DNA from: Morinoia aosen | Lineage: Eukaryota; Arthropoda; Malacostraca; Amphipoda; Talitridae | Direction of reading: 5' to 3' | Length of the DNA: 64,000 nucleotides | Assembly: GCA_030386875.1 (NCBI GenBank) | Contig: CM059566.1 | Coordinates: 35,624,068 to 35,688,067 of the forward strand | Shown here: positions 22,690 to 35,844 of the stretch, piece after piece | How the letters are laid out: every line of letters starts with the position of its first letter | Numbering within the stretch: position 1 is the stretch's first letter | Notes under the pieces: generated by a model | Told to the model about the DNA's origin: nothing | The model's input: the letters and a program-made list of their open reading frames with translations, nothing else | Databases searched by the model: none | Translations under genes and position numbers: made by a program

Positions 22690-23110
22690 CAGTTCTTAAT
22701 TGAAATGTATAACCCAAAAGGGTTTTTATCGCACACGTTGCTGGTTTTAAAATGTGGGGAATTACTTCACTTCACAGGTACTGTATTTAAAAGGTACATA
22801 ACTGGTTCCTAAAATCAAGTGCGTACCTTCAAGAGGTACAATACTTGAACGGCATAAAGCTTTAAAATGAAGTAAATCACTTCACTTATGGGTACTGAAT
22901 GCCAAAAGCACGAAGCTGGTTCCTAAAATTGAGTAACTTCACTTAAGAGGTACGGCATCCAAAGGGCGTGGAGCTACTTTTAAAATTAAGAAAATTATTT
23001 CACTTGACAGGCACGGAATGCAAAGGACAGGGAGCTGGTTTTACAGTAAAGTGCATTACTTCACTTAACATGTTGTGAATGCAAAAGGCACGTAGCTGGT
23101 TTGCAAGGTT
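22690..23110. repeat. Degenerate minisatellite, about 60 bp x 6-7
   Basis: Recurring TTACTTCACTT, GGTACTG-like, CAAAAGGCACG-like and AGCTGGTTCCTAAAAT blocks. Confidence 0.65.
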
Positions 23111-24064
23111 CTCCTTGAAATTTCATACGCTATCCAGCCCCGAAAGGGCGTGTCCAGCCAGTCGAAAAACTAGTTAGTGCAACGACAAAATGTATGGTTT
23201 TGGTATATTTATCTGCCTCCAGCAGTGGTGTATATGTCTGTGAATAACTTGGTCGGATACTGGTGCCATTCTTGGTTGGTAATTGACATTTTGCCTCGTT
23301 TGAAGGTATACTCGTATGGTGCCTAACGATAGTTGATAAAGTAAGCGACTTCCAAAGTCCAATTTGCTGTACTGGATTACTCAAGAGCTCTTTACTTGCG
23401 TACTCATGTGGCATGAAAAGAAGAGGATTCTAATCAACACAATAGAATAAATTACTGTGAAAGTATTTTCCCTCATTTTTGGCGCAGTAGCCAGATGTAA
23501 TCCATGTACAGAGATTTCTACACATCTATATACGTCTTTCATTGTTAACGCAGCCGACAAGTACAAGTAGGAACGTAAACTGAGCGTCCAAGATTCGAAC
23601 ATTATCTCAATCCTGCCCGCAAATACCGTATTTGTCTCCCGTTTGTCTCTGAAGCACACAACTCTATTGCATAGCCCACCCCATTAAAGCACTGTTTTAA
23701 TAGCCGATTTCTCCGAAATTATAAGAAGCCTTGACTTTTGTAAGTCCCCATGTTTACGATTAAACTGGAATTTAATTTTCCCCCACAAACTGAGTATATA
23801 CCAATCATCTGAGAAAATTACGCGGAAACGAGTCACTTACGACTTTAGGGTATTTATTGATTGTGGGTCATTTTGAATTACCCTAACAGTACATGCAAGC
23901 AGCAAGAATACCCCTCCATGCGCTGTAGCCAAGGTTGTCTGGTATATTCAGCTGTCCCGAAGCGTGCAAGTCTCAGGTCCTGTTCCCAAGGCCTATATTC
24001 TTCTAAATTGAACGCGTCATAAGCTTTGTGCGTGCGAAGGACGATCGGAACCGTTTCTTGTGAG
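23111..24064. other. No gene supported
   Basis: Overlapping minus-strand frames of 62-94 codons (23130-23659) lie in competing frames with no domain. Confidence 0.4.
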
Positions 24065-25314
24065 AAAATCATGGTAAATCTGAAGGAGATGACAGTTGTC
24101 GATTTTGCAAATTGTAATGGCTAAAAATGGTTAATGACACCAAAATAAACAAGTTTTCTTCTATGCACTTTTCGTCTCAAGTGAGTATTTTATTAGTTAT
24201 AGCGGTAAATGACTTACCGCAACTCCAGTCTTTGAAGCGGAAAGAAATTCTTTGATCGAGTGGTATGGCAATACTGCAATGGCGTCTCGCTTCCAGCGCT
24301 CTGTCTTGAAAGACGAAACCAAACCTACCGCTATACCTCGTTAAATACTCATTTGACGAAAAAAGTGTATAGAAGAAAAGTTGTTTATTTCGATGTTATT
24401 ACCATTTTTCAAGCAACAAAAATTCGAAAATCGATGAGTAGCTGTTTATTCGAGCGCATTCGTCATCAATGACGAAACTAAACTTACCGCTATAAATCGT
24501 AAAATACTCATTTGAGACGAAAAGTGCATAGAAGAAAACTTGTTTATTTTGGGTCAATGTGAAGTTTAATGCAATCACGGAAATTGATAATTATATTACA
24601 AACAATCACTAAAGGAACCCATTTAAGAACGTTTTTCAAGAACGACATTCTGCTCGCTGATGCGTTATTTTCGAATTATTGAACTTTGAAGTTGGCCTTC
24701 GCGCGCCCAAGGAAGCGAGCGTAATTTAATTAAAAACGGAAGCTAACCCCCTATTACAAACGTAAAGAGGTTGGGTCGTGAGGGGGAGGCACAGTTCTTT
24801 TAGTGAAAAGTATAAATAAAGCTTCTAAACCACCCATTAGGGTGACGACCGCAATCTTGTTTACATCGGGTCTAACATGGCGACCACCATGGGCGCCGCC
24901 ATCTTGGACCCGATGTCAACAAGATTGCGGTCGTCACCCTAATGGGTGGGTTAGAAGCTTTATTTATAATTTTTACTAGAAGAACTGTGCCTCCCCCTCA
25001 CGACCCAACCTCTTTACATTTGTAATAGCTTCCGTTATTAATTAAATTCCGTTTCACGCGCTCGCTTCCTTTGGCGCCAAGGCCAACTTCAAAGTTCAAT
25101 TATTCGAAAATAACGCATCAGCGAGCAGATTGTCATTCTTGTAAAACGTTCTGAAATGTGTTCCTTAATTTAGTGATTCCTGGGATCGGCATTATTATTT
25201 TCCGTGATTGCATTAAACTTCACATTGACCTTATTTTGATTCAATTAATTAGGTTCAGGCACCAAAAAGTGGAAAATCGACAACTGTCATCTCCTTCAGA
25301 TTTACCAAAATCAT
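24065..25314. mobile_element. Foldback (inverted-repeat) DNA transposon with 8-bp target duplication
   Basis: The element spans 24073-25306, beginning GGTAAATCTGAAGGAGATGA and ending with the reverse complement. Direct repeats AAAATCAT flank it at 24065-24072 and 25307-25314. The arms continue almost to the centre near 24880, with long near-identical stretches (for example 24760-24875 against 24890-25025), so the strand could fold into one giant hairpin. No coding frame is visible. The 8-bp duplication fits hAT-like or other 8-bp-duplicating families, but the superfamily is not settled. The left arm is interrupted by a second element (24142-24550). Confidence 0.85.
24142..24550. mobile_element. 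Inverted-repeat element nested in the left arm of the foldback transposon
   Basis: Starts AAAATAAACAAGTTTTCTTC and ends with the exact reverse complement. The terminal repeats are about 65 bp, perfect over the outer 39 bp. The right arm of the host element has no counterpart of this 409-bp segment, so it inserted after the host element formed. A third, inverted partial copy of the terminal repeat lies inside at about 24336-24392. No transposase is encoded; it is MITE-like. Confidence 0.75.
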
Positions 25315-25802
25315 TTGAAGCTACAATGAGTAAGTGATAGTTGTCGCTTATTGGCATTTGCTAAGGCTCCAGGATGTTAGTTAGTGTTATTTCAAGATCG
25401 TTTGAAGCACGCAAACATATTTTCTTGCACCACCTTTCTTCCCTTAACGCTTCTCAGTAATTCTATTGCAATTATAAAAATTTCCTCATGATTCTTTCAT
25501 TGCCGTCTATTATTTTTTATGGGTGCAACAACTCTGATAAGTTATCTATATTTCTTCATTCATTTTATTGACGACGATTTCCTTGATGTAACATTGAAGC
25601 TATTGTTTGGAAGCCAATGTGAGACGGCTCGAATGTCAGCTCTGGCTTGAGTTTTTGTTGCTGATCGAGTGTAGCTTTCTCTTAAGAGGTCAAGGAGCTA
25701 GGCTAAATAGCATGGTATAAATACAAGTGACTCTGAGAATTGGGTTTAATGACTTGAAATGTACTCGAAACTACGGAAATTAATCCTTTCATAGTAATTG
25801 GT

Positions 25803-26043
25803 TAAACTGACGTTTAATATTCAACTCAAATTTAAACTCCATTCTAGCAAGCAATTTTGCAAATGGCAGACGAAAGTGGAAGTTACCTTCTAAAGTTTAA
25901 ATTAAGTTACCTTCTTTTCCTTTAAGTCATGAGTACTGAGTTCTAATAAGTACTGAGTTAGTGACCGCACGTCGGTCAACAGCATTATGAAAATTCCCTC
26001 CGTAGCCACCGGTGGCACACGTTGCAGTCTAAGTGTTAAGCTC
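25803..26043 (+). repeat. Dispersed repeat family B, copy 2
   Basis: Contains TTTAATATTCAACTCAAATT and, near its end, TCCGTAGCCACCGGTGGCAC and AGTGTTAAG. It is the longest of the three copies because of extra sequence in the middle. No open frame or terminal repeats. Confidence 0.6.
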
Positions 26044-27269
26044 AAAGTAGTAACTTGAAAATTTGAGCTCTGGGGAGCTAACTTGGTAATCAAAATTCGC
26101 TAAGTTTCAACTCATGGCAGCTAAATTGTTTGGGCCTCTATTAAGCATTTAGTTATATGCGTTTTCGGAAGACAATATAATGACTGAAAATTAGCGCTAT
26201 AATAATGAGCGTTGCGGTATTTGTTTCATTTAAGTTAATTGTCCCGTGACAGTGTTTATTGCTGGAGTATTGCTTAAAAGCATGAACCATCAATAGCAGC
26301 TCCAGAATTTGTACTGTATACGATTTTATCTAACGCCCTAATACTACATAAAGATCTGGACTATGTAGGTGCGTCTATGAAAACAAGTCTGATCTCGAAC
26401 TATGTTAGAGGAGTAGAATTTTTGTTTGACTAAGAAAAAATAAATCTTTCGCCTACCCAGTTTTTTAGGCAGGAATCAGGATAATATATAAGATAACTCA
26501 CAACCCATAGGCTTTGTTGATTAAAATGTTTCAATTATTAATGACCGAGTCTGTGAAATCGAATTTCCAACTCCTCTCATTCCAGTGAAACGATACAAAG
26601 CATCAGCGTTGATATAATTGAACTAAGCGAAACTGGCACTGCGAAACGCACCAAGTGAAACTCCTAAAGTGAAACGCAAGGAGGTTGAAAGAGCAACTTT
26701 CTCTCCACAGGTTCAACCTCCTGTCATCAGGAGGCCCTTTAAAAATAGTCCTCATTTCCAACAAACAATTTCGTGCCCGAACTAGGCAAAGCCGAGAGAT
26801 TTTTTGAAGGTAGCTCATTTACTTTTTACTTGGCCTGCGTGTCCATAACGGTTCCTTGAATTGAAATTCGCCGTCGTCCGAAGGCGCTGCAAAAGAAACT
26901 TAAGCATGACCCGAGACCGGTTTTCAAGATGGTTATCTTAACCACAATAAACGCGGCGCCCCGAAAGAAAGTAAGCTGGCGAGCGTCTTCTTGGAATGAA
27001 ATTGATTGGTTGGTCGGGTATTGGCTCCAAGAAATATTTCTCCTCGTCCAAAGCCCCACTTTCGAATACAACCGGACTGAATCCGGGAGAAAATTAGGCA
27101 CCGAATAACCCATATTCTTTTTGGAAATTCTGCGGCTACTCCAGGTACTAGCTGTAATTGTCATTGTTTTGCCGTGCTGCAAGGGTTGTTGGATCGCCAG
27201 CGCGATTATAAAACTATTTGCAGCGGGCAAACGACGCTGTCTGTAGTTCACAGGAGGTGCTTGGAATAT
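26044..27269. other. No gene supported
   Basis: A minus-strand frame of 219 codons (26826-27485) starts inside the degenerate minisatellite at 27270-27545 and shows no domain. I treat it as fortuitous. Confidence 0.4.
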
Positions 27270-27545
27270 TGTGATACTCAAGAAGGAAATTTTAACTAAA
27301 ATTACAGGAAGCATGCAGGATATTATGATATATACAAGTAAGAAATGTTTACTAGAATTACAGGAGGTACTTGCTATATTAAGGTACGCAAGAAAGAATT
27401 GTTGACTCGAATTACAATAGTCTCTAGATATTATGGTGCACAAGTAGGAAATGTTTGCCGAAATTTTGAATGTTAAGTTACGCAAAAAGGAAATGTTGAC
27501 TCGAATTACAATAGTTTCATGATATTATGGCGCAAAAATAGGAAA
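27270..27545. repeat. Degenerate minisatellite, about 55-65 bp x 4
   Basis: Units share AATTACAGGAGGTACTTG-like, ATATTATGGTGCACAAG-like and AAGAAATGTT blocks. Confidence 0.55.
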
Positions 27546-27622
27546 TGTTTGCTGAAATTTCGAGAGCTGCTAAGGGTACCATGGTACGCGGGGATGGGTT
27601 AACTAAAGTTACGGGAGGAGCT

Positions 27623-27822
27623 CGGGATATTTTGGAACAGAATTTACGGCGCGGGATATTTCGGATCGTAATTTACGGTGCAGGATATTTTGGAACGTAA
27701 TTTACAGCGCAGGATATTTTGGAACATAATTTACGGCGCGGGATATTTTGGAACGTAATTTACGGCGCGGGATATTTCGGAACGTAATTTACGGCGCAGG
27801 ATATTTTGGAACACAAGTAGAA
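27623..27822. repeat. Minisatellite, 28 bp x about 7
   Basis: Unit GGGATATTTTGGAACGTAAT plus TTACGGCGC. Confidence 0.85.
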
Positions 27823-30800
27823 AATGTTAACCAAAATAACGCCCAATGAAACAAATATGAACGTACCATGAGCCGAGTTTGGCGTAGAAAATATAACGAA
27901 TAATTTTCATGAGTATGTGTAGCTGAGACAATGAAAGGTGTGAAAGCAACGCAGCGTTGCGGTACATGACTAACAGCATCAGCTGTTTAAAATTCTGCTT
28001 AGTTTTAGAACTTGTTTTCGTTTCATCGCTTCTAAAAAACTTGCGCAATTTACTCTTACCGACGCCAGAGGAGCAACGAATTCTTTATTCGTGAGTTTGA
28101 TACGTTCGTCGCGTATTGAGCCATATGTGTCCTAATCGGTATATTCTTAAATCACGTTCTGACATAAATGAGTGACATTTCATGTTTCGCGACTTTTTTA
28201 ATGAATAACTGCTATCATACGAGGTAAAATGTTTTCGTGCAATCGTATTTTCATATTTCTTGGTAAGGATAATGTATTCGAGCAGTAAAGTCGATTTCCT
28301 TGTTCTGCTACTTACAACCTAGCCAAACCAACCGTCAATAACGAATACGCTGAGGATGTGTTCATTGTGCGCTCGAATTCTTGCTCAACTTCAAAACAAC
28401 CCAACCACATCAGAGACTGGCTACGCTGGATCATAAATTTCAAGATTTATTTAGATCCGCTAAGGTTTCGCCATCACTTCATTTGGCCTTTTGAGATTCC
28501 AAGAACACATCATTACACACGTGATGTAACGGACATTTATTTCATTTCCTTATTCGTGTGGTAGGGTGTTGAGCAAGCGGACGTTTACGGAGTTAGATTC
28601 ACCAATTTCAAAATCGTAAATCTTGCCTATTTTCAGGAAAAATACTGCGCGGAAATAGTCTCAAAAAATTGGTCGCGAACCGTTTTATAATTCAAAATTA
28701 CGTAACTTTGGTTTAAAAAGAAGTGCTTGTTTTTATTCGGGTTCGTAAAGGCTTACAGAAAGCTTGGTGATTACGAAATCCGAAGGAACTCGAATTCACC
28801 ACACGCTACCCGAAGGCACAGACGAGCGGCGCAAAAACTACTTACGTCAGGCGAGTTCCAGTTAATGAATATCTTCAACGTGAACATCGTTTTGAAGGTC
28901 AGTAACCCTGTTCCCTTCCCTTGTTTGGGGCGTCTGCCTGAGAGGGGATTGTTTTTTTGCGCCTCCAGTACCAGCCGTGCGGCCGGCGCGTGATCGCCGA
29001 TGCTTGTACGTGACGATAGCTGAGCCATTTCGTTTTTATAAATTTGCCTTTTCTGCGTTTTGCGGTGAATGAATTGATGTGTTCCCGTTAAAATAGACGA
29101 TATGAAAAGTCAAAAGGGTTCAGACATGTCATCAAGCGATTCCGTTTGTTTTATCCTTTTTTGTCAATTTTTGGGGATGTTCAAAATATTTATCTTCATA
29201 TTACCCACGTTCTTTTAGTCCTCTGTATAAGTTTGATGTAGTGACATCGAACGACGCCGGAACAAAAGCTTCAGGGCGCACTTTGCTGTGAATTTTAATT
29301 TTTGTAAATCACTGAAAACGACACAGGCTTAAAAAGGTTTTTTCGCATAGTGAATTATCATTCTTCTTTACTGACCGAATCGCAACTTATGACTGTAAAG
29401 AATCTGCATTAGCTTCATCAAAAACCTCTCTAGGATTTCGGAGACCGTATACTAGCCCAATCTATCAAATTTTAAATATCATGAATCTGTATAGGAGTTT
29501 CAAAATATCTGATTCCAATCAACCACTCAGGAAGGTCTTCTACACAGTAGCCTCGTGTAGGAGAAGGCTTTGTTTTTTGTCGTATAGTATCTACTTGAGA
29601 TCTCTCCAAGGACAAACCAACCCTGAACAGGTATTTAGTTGGCGGGCAGCCTGATCATTTGCACCGGACTCGGACTGTCGGCTAAATGCAACCGGGTCTG
29701 CGTGTTGGCGGTATGAACTAAATGGGTGCGCTCAAAATAATGGCCGGAAGCTTAACCGCATTCTATTTCTTAGGGGTGAGAAGCTTCTGTATTCTCTAAC
29801 ACAATGAAAAACAGCAGGTAAACTAGCACGAAAATTCATCGAGTGCATTTAGCAATGACGTGACATCGGCGTTACACTGTTGTATCCATGTTGATGCTAT
29901 AAGTTTTATTTTAAAGTGAAGGTGTCAAGGTAGAGTTTTCTTTCTTTTATAGTTTCTTATATCTTGAAGTTTCGTGGATGTTTTAACTGTAATCCAAGAA
30001 CTTTTTGGCTTCATACGGAATTACTTCAGCCTCATTTCTGGTGCTGCCAAGAGAGATAAAATTTTCGGTGTTTGCCAATCACTTAGGGTTGTTCATGTTT
30101 CCGAGCATACCACTCTTATTAAAAAATTTTTTAAAGCCGTCCCTGAAGATAGGCAAAATCTTTTCCAAATACCCTTTGTTTATTAAATTTAAAGATCCAT
30201 TAGGCCAGAGATAGCTAGTAAACACAATTCTATTTCAGCATATGTATCACCGAAGCAGGTACGGTAAATACAATCATATTCTGAATACCAATCCGAAATG
30301 ACGTCAGTAAAACTGTAGTCATTTGTTACGAGGGGATGAAGAAGATCATCGTCTGACTTTCAATTGAAAACTTAAGATCCTTTGATCATAGAATTTTACG
30401 GACTCGAGTCGGGACGAGTACCTCGGCATCTAGCGCACCCAAAGTCGCCAAAAAATAACTTCTAAACTTGAGCGCATCGCTGCGAAAGAGATTTAAAACC
30501 TCGTCCCCATCTCGCAGAAGAAAAGCATTGCAGGCCCGAGAAAATAGCATCTACATGACTCGTAATTCCAGGCTTGATTTTTTCCTTTGAGGACAAAATT
30601 TGAAAAGGATGATGCACCCTTTTTTCTGAGAAGCTCGGGTCATCTGACGCTGCAAGGTTGCAAGGTCATAAGAGGCATTTTGTCCTTCCTTATTTTTGAT
30701 GGAGGGTGATTGCAAAGCTGCAGAGAATTAAAACCGATATTCCAGCCATGAAGAGCTGACTGAAAACATTTAAATATCTTGACGCAGGTTGCAACGCACA

Positions 30801-33021
30801 ATAAAAATGATGTTGACGTTTTATTTTCAGACGGGGACAAACTTGTTGAAAAATGTATGCTCGCTTTGCATCCCAGAGTTCAATACGAATTGATCGCTCT
30901 TGAAACCCACTTGAAGAAAAACCGGCGAAAATTAACCCTCAAATCGTAAGCTGTGGTGTGCGGATAATTTGACGAGTGCTGGGAAATATCTTATTTGAGA
31001 TATGGTCGTTAGACCATGTATATTTTTGAAAACCAGTATTACTGCTGAAAATTTCTTTCATTATCTCATTAACATTTGCAGTATATTGTGTTAGGGAAGC
31101 CAACTCCTCCAGAAATGGCTAGCGCAGCCAAGCCTCATGAAATTAATGCTTTTCACACAAAGACTTCCATGCAATTGTACTGACAACAACCGACGAATAT
31201 CGGCGATCTTTTTGCATGAATAGGATGTTGGTATTTTGACTTGAAATGAACCAGTGCATTTAGGCAATGAGGAAGATATCTAGACAGTCGTGTAAATAAT
31301 CTTTGGAAACTTTTCTTAATTATCTGAACCTCCAAAAGGTTGTTTGTTCAATTTTTCGTTGTAAATTGATTTTTTAAATCTTGGACGTATGTTATCTTTG
31401 ATTCAGAAGCATATGATAGTCTAAAATACGACATTTGAAGCCTTCATTAAATAAAATTAAGTATTAATGCCATAGATTAAATATTACAGAAAACTCGTGC
31501 CTTCCAATAGCGCTTAATGAAGCCCTGAATAAGAATAATGGTTTTATATAATTGTATATCCCCACCCCTAAACTCATCTCAAACACAGCAAGATACAAGC
31601 ATCATTTGAAATTTATTCTCAATACTTAATTCTTGAACTAAAGCTCTTGCATCACTTTTATTTACATTTTATTCATGAATCACAATGTTTTTATTACCTT
31701 TATCAATATTTCACATGCAAACTTCATTTCTACAATCTTATAGTAACCGGCGAGTGTGTATTGTTCAATACCTTAGAGCTATTCGTCTCATTTGATTTGA
31801 AATGCAGTAAGCAAGCCATGAAATTGGAAAGGCTTGTCGTTCGATATTCTGAACAGAAAATAAGGTAGGCAGGATTATGTCCCATCCAAGTTACGCAAAA
31901 AAGCCTGTTTGTTATCAATAATTAGCGAATTAATGAACTGTTTGTTTCGGTGAAGAAATGTTATCGTCTTCACTAACCATAGATTTTAGTATCTAAAGTC
32001 CTAGGTTACGTTATTTTTATGTGAAACATCGAAACTTCTGGATGCAAAATTCAATCCCTTTCGTTATCCACCCACAATACATTTGGATAAATTTCTTATG
32101 AATCACTCACCATCGTCTGATGAGATCAGAAATTCATGCATATCTAAATGATCTCAAGATCGATGTTGCCAATACCAAAGAACTCGGTTAAAAAGGTCCT
32201 ACGTTCAAGATTTGAACCATTGCACACTTTGCATATATCGCTTGGTGATATGCATGAAAGTAAATACTCTAAGTTTAAAAATTTCTGACGCCCAAAGTAG
32301 AGTTGGAAACGATGATTGAGGAATTATTTTGATATATATGAACTTATGAAATAAAATTTGGAACAATGCTTCTATACCTTTCGATTTGTTGTACAGCAGT
32401 TTGTAGGAAAGATATTTCACGAATTATTTTAACGATTGCGAAAATTCTCGAATAACAAGAGTTGAAAATTGTTCATTCAGATGCCTTTCGATAATTTTTT
32501 AATAAAACTGGTGACGAAATGATGTGGAATATGTGATACTCGATGACTTTTCAAATTCTAGCTTGTACTTCACTGGTGTAACCACTGTTAAATACAAAGA
32601 GCGTAAAATAGCTCCAATTTTCAATTTTGAGTGTAGTGATGTAGTGATGTTTAACTTCCAGAGGTCAAACCCAATTTTTTGGCAAAAAAAATAAAAAACG
32701 AAAAACATGGCGAAACGAAATTCAAAAACCCAAAGTACTTCTAATACCAAAGCGACTTCACTCAAGCCCAATCGAATATTACCTTGCGGGATATTTCCAC
32801 GAAGAGTCGAGTATGAACAATATGTGAAGCGTAGCTGTGGGAGCGCTGCGTAGTGAACCTTCCTCTTCGCTGTCTGAACGAAGACTCGACGCAGAAGGGG
32901 CAACCGCGTCTCTTTGTTGCGTCTGCGGCGCTTGCGGAGATGGTCCATAATAATCAAAGGTTTTTCGCGTGGACTCTGCGAACAGGTCTGTGCGTCACAC
33001 ACACCCTCCCCTCATGGCCAG
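27823..33021. other. Longest featureless stretch of the window
   Basis: About 5 kb without a supported gene, array or transposon end. Local GC-richer patches at 28880-29000 and 29630-29720. A 167-codon minus frame (32499-33002) is mostly AT-rich and unrecognised. Confidence 0.4.
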
Positions 33022-33330
33022 GGTTTTTGGGTGCGATCGAGTACTCCGGTTTGGCCTGGGAGGGAGATCGTGGGGCGCAAGTGAGGTGTTTTGAGAGGCA
33101 AGTGCCAAAAATCGTCAGTATTGGTATTTTTACGAACTGGTGTAAGGATGAGAAACCTTTATTTAGAAAAGGTGGTTAATTAGTTACGTTCTTGGGAGCG
33201 ATAGGGTACTCTGGTTTGGCCTGGGAGGGAGATCGTGGGGCGCAAGTGAGGTGTATTGAGAGGCCAGTGCCAAAAATCGTCAGTATTGGTATTTTTACGA
33301 AGTGGTGTAAGGATGGGAAACTTGTATTGA
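33022..33330. repeat. Tandem duplication, 164 bp x 2
   Basis: The block around 33040-33165 recurs at 33203-33330, sharing GGTTTGGCCTGGGAGGGAGA, GTGCCAAAAATCGTCAGTAT and GTGTAAGGATG. The copies are still very similar, so the duplication is young. It adjoins a GC-rich patch (32850-33020). Confidence 0.85.
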
Positions 33331-34339
33331 GAAAATATGGTCAACTACTCATTTTCTTGTGTGAGATGGAAACCCACATTTGAGTGAGAAGGAAGAAGGA
33401 GCTGAGTATGGACTGTACATTGCAGCTTGCAGTAGAAAAATAATTGAAGAGAACTGGATCAGTTTTTTTTGCGATTCTGAAGGGAGTCAAACTAGTTAGA
33501 TTTTAGGATCGCAAGCCTTGCTGTATAGTAGCAGATTGGAGACGCTGGTTTAATTAGATTCTGATGCATTCTGCGTGTGTGTTAAAGGAACAAAATTATA
33601 GGGTGTCGTTCTGAAGTTCATCGAACGAACTCTTTAACGTCAGTATAACATTTATCTTGTGATACAAAAGATGAGCTCTTATAAACATGAGAAGGAGGAA
33701 ATTCTACACCAAAGTTTATTAGTAGGTTCAGAAAATATACTAACCTAACGCCTTTACCATTTCAATCGGTGTTTGTGTGTATCTACCGAATTTCCTATAA
33801 CCATTTATTTTTGGTAACATAAATTAACGTGTTTTTTTCATCGTGCGCAATCACGTGATCATCAGATGGCAGAAGAATTGGCAACTACGCACATAAAGAC
33901 TCGTGAACGGGTACGTGTGATTGGGGGTTGTACGACGAGCAAGCGAGGATTTTTTTTTCTTTAAATTACTAGTCGGAGCAGAAGGACTTTTAGAGAAGGA
34001 TTAGCTCTTTTTCACGCCTGCGATTTTTCTAGAAGCGGTTTGCGCTCCAGGAAAACTTGATTTAATGCTCTGAGAGTACGCTTGCCTTTCCTCGCGTGAG
34101 TCACTGGTTTTTCGGACTGAAATTCACCGGAATTGCATAACGCGTTTGAATTGTTTTTGCTTTGCTAATTTCACGGCGTGCAAGTTTTGTCGGTCACCAA
34201 CTCATCCTAAATTTTTGCGATTTAATGTGAATGACATTTTTGAAAGAGCAGAAGCACGCTCTAGATCATCCTCGAGTGGTACCACATCTACAAATGCAAT
34301 TTTTAGCACATTCTGACTACAAATACCTTCAGTTGTTAG
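33331..34339. other. No feature seen
   Basis: Unique sequence between the 164-bp duplication and retroposon family A copy 1. Confidence 0.4.
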
Positions 34340-34705
34340 CTAGTATGACCCCTCTTGGGAATGCAATTATTGTGTCTATGGGAATTAACACTCCCAGGGG
34401 GAAAATGTGAGGGCGCGAGCTAAAGGTTAGGTGAGCATTCTTTGTGTTAAAATAGAATAGGCTTTTGTTTTGTTACGGACCATCTTTTTTCGGTTCACTG
34501 CTGTCCTGTTTTCAGCACCTACTACTTCAACTGTTCTTTGTTTCATGATCTTCTTTCCTAGCTTACTGTTTCCATGCCCTTTCTGCATAGATTCCGCGTT
34601 CCCTTAACTCCTTACTAAATAGTGCCTTCCTCGTTCCTCTCTTTGGATCACCTTCGTGACGAATAGGGAGGCTTAAACTAACTAATAATCTAATCAACTA
34701 GTATG
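34340..34705 (+). mobile_element. SINE-like retroposon family A, copy 1
   Basis: Element 34348-34697 begins (A)CCCCTC and ends in a short TAATCTAATC tail. It is flanked by the direct repeat CTAGTATG at 34340-34347 and 34698-34705. It shares its start, its end and most of its interior with the copies at 38272, 38806 and 59965. It has no open frame and no clear tRNA-like promoter boxes. Confidence 0.75.
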
Positions 34706-34826
34706 TGATAATTGATGCCGGCTTTGAATAATCAAACTCAATATTTATCCGTTTAAGTTGAGATTCGTACGACGCAATATCGAAAACTCGAAGTTCAATT
34801 GTTCATAAATTCAAGGCAAGCTTTGT

Positions 34827-35039
34827 TTATGGGGAAGAAATGGCACCAGACATTTCCCCGGCCACAACCACGCACGTTTCCAATGCCTCAGCCATCATAC
34901 TTAGAAGTTCGGAGTATAGGAAGACACACCTCGGTGTCGCGGAGAATTCAAAATCTTCCTCGTTCACAAATTGACGACACTCGACGATTTGCGAAATTTC
35001 TGCGGTGACAAACACCGCACGCTTGTGCGCAACGACCAT
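34827..35039 (-). CDS. Weak candidate small protein (70 aa) or exon
   Basis: This open frame starts with an ATG in a favourable context (AAAATGG) and ends TAA. Codon use looks mixed with many G/C third positions (GTC, GCG, GTG, GCC), unlike the AT-rich flanks. The product would begin MVVAHKRAVFVTAEISQIVE and contains three Cys, with no signal peptide or known motif that I can see. The complementary strand is also open over much of the stretch, which lowers confidence. It could be an exon of a larger gene or a GC-rich chance frame. Confidence 0.2.
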   Translation of the reverse strand: MVVAHKRAVFVTAEISQIVECRQFVNEEDFEFSATPRCVFLYSELLSMMAEALETCVVVAGEMSGAISSP

Positions 35040-35844
35040 TTTGCAAGGACGCTATTTACCTGAAGTATTTGTTAGTTGAAGGTAACGGGATCGTTAATGT
35101 TTGAGTGCTGACGCTGTTTTTAACATTACGGGATGTGTGTGTGCGCTGCGGCATTGTTGTGGCGTTTATTATGCGGAAATGTGTGCAGAGAATTGTCAAG
35201 AATGCAAGTATGTAAACGATGCGGGTTTTTCTCTGCGTTATGTAATATTTCAGGAACTTTTATGTCAGTTTAGACTTCAGATGAATTGTTATGTGGTTGC
35301 TGCACATAGAGTAGGGTTTTCATCAAGGTTTATAGATGCGTATCACTATGGATAACGTAATCGTCATTCAACAAAGTAAATGGCATATGCATTTTGCCTA
35401 CATATAACATGAAAATAAATTCGATGATCATCAAGGACATTGCCAGTACATCACATGACCTCTTCGTACCGTCTGACCTTAAGTAACAAAAGTTTACTCT
35501 CAAATAAATCGGATCCCTTGTGTTGTACGCTAACCTTGTAAGATGTCAAGTCAAACCTCAGCAACGTGATGTTTTTTCTAGAAAGAAGTCTATGCTTTAG
35601 GCGCCTAATGGTAGGGTGAGTGAGACATAATTTCTTAATTCGTACATAAAAGTATAAAAATAAGTTCCCTTCTGCGAGAGGTTTTTTGACACCAGTTCGT
35701 CATCGCTGGCTACGGGCACATGACGCATGCGCTTCACAATACCGCTGGGGGAAGAATTTAAATAACAGGCTGACGTACTTCGGCTCAGCAGGATTGCGGG
35801 ATTGGGTCGTGCTATTGGAGGGGCGAGCCGTGTTGGTGTCATTA

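Noticed and set aside
26826..27485. 219-codon minus-strand frame
   Set aside because: Starts inside a degenerate minisatellite, shows no domain, signal peptide or splice context.
32499..33002. 167-codon minus-strand frame
   Set aside because: Composition mostly AT-driven, no recognised motif, and an opposing frame is open over part of it.
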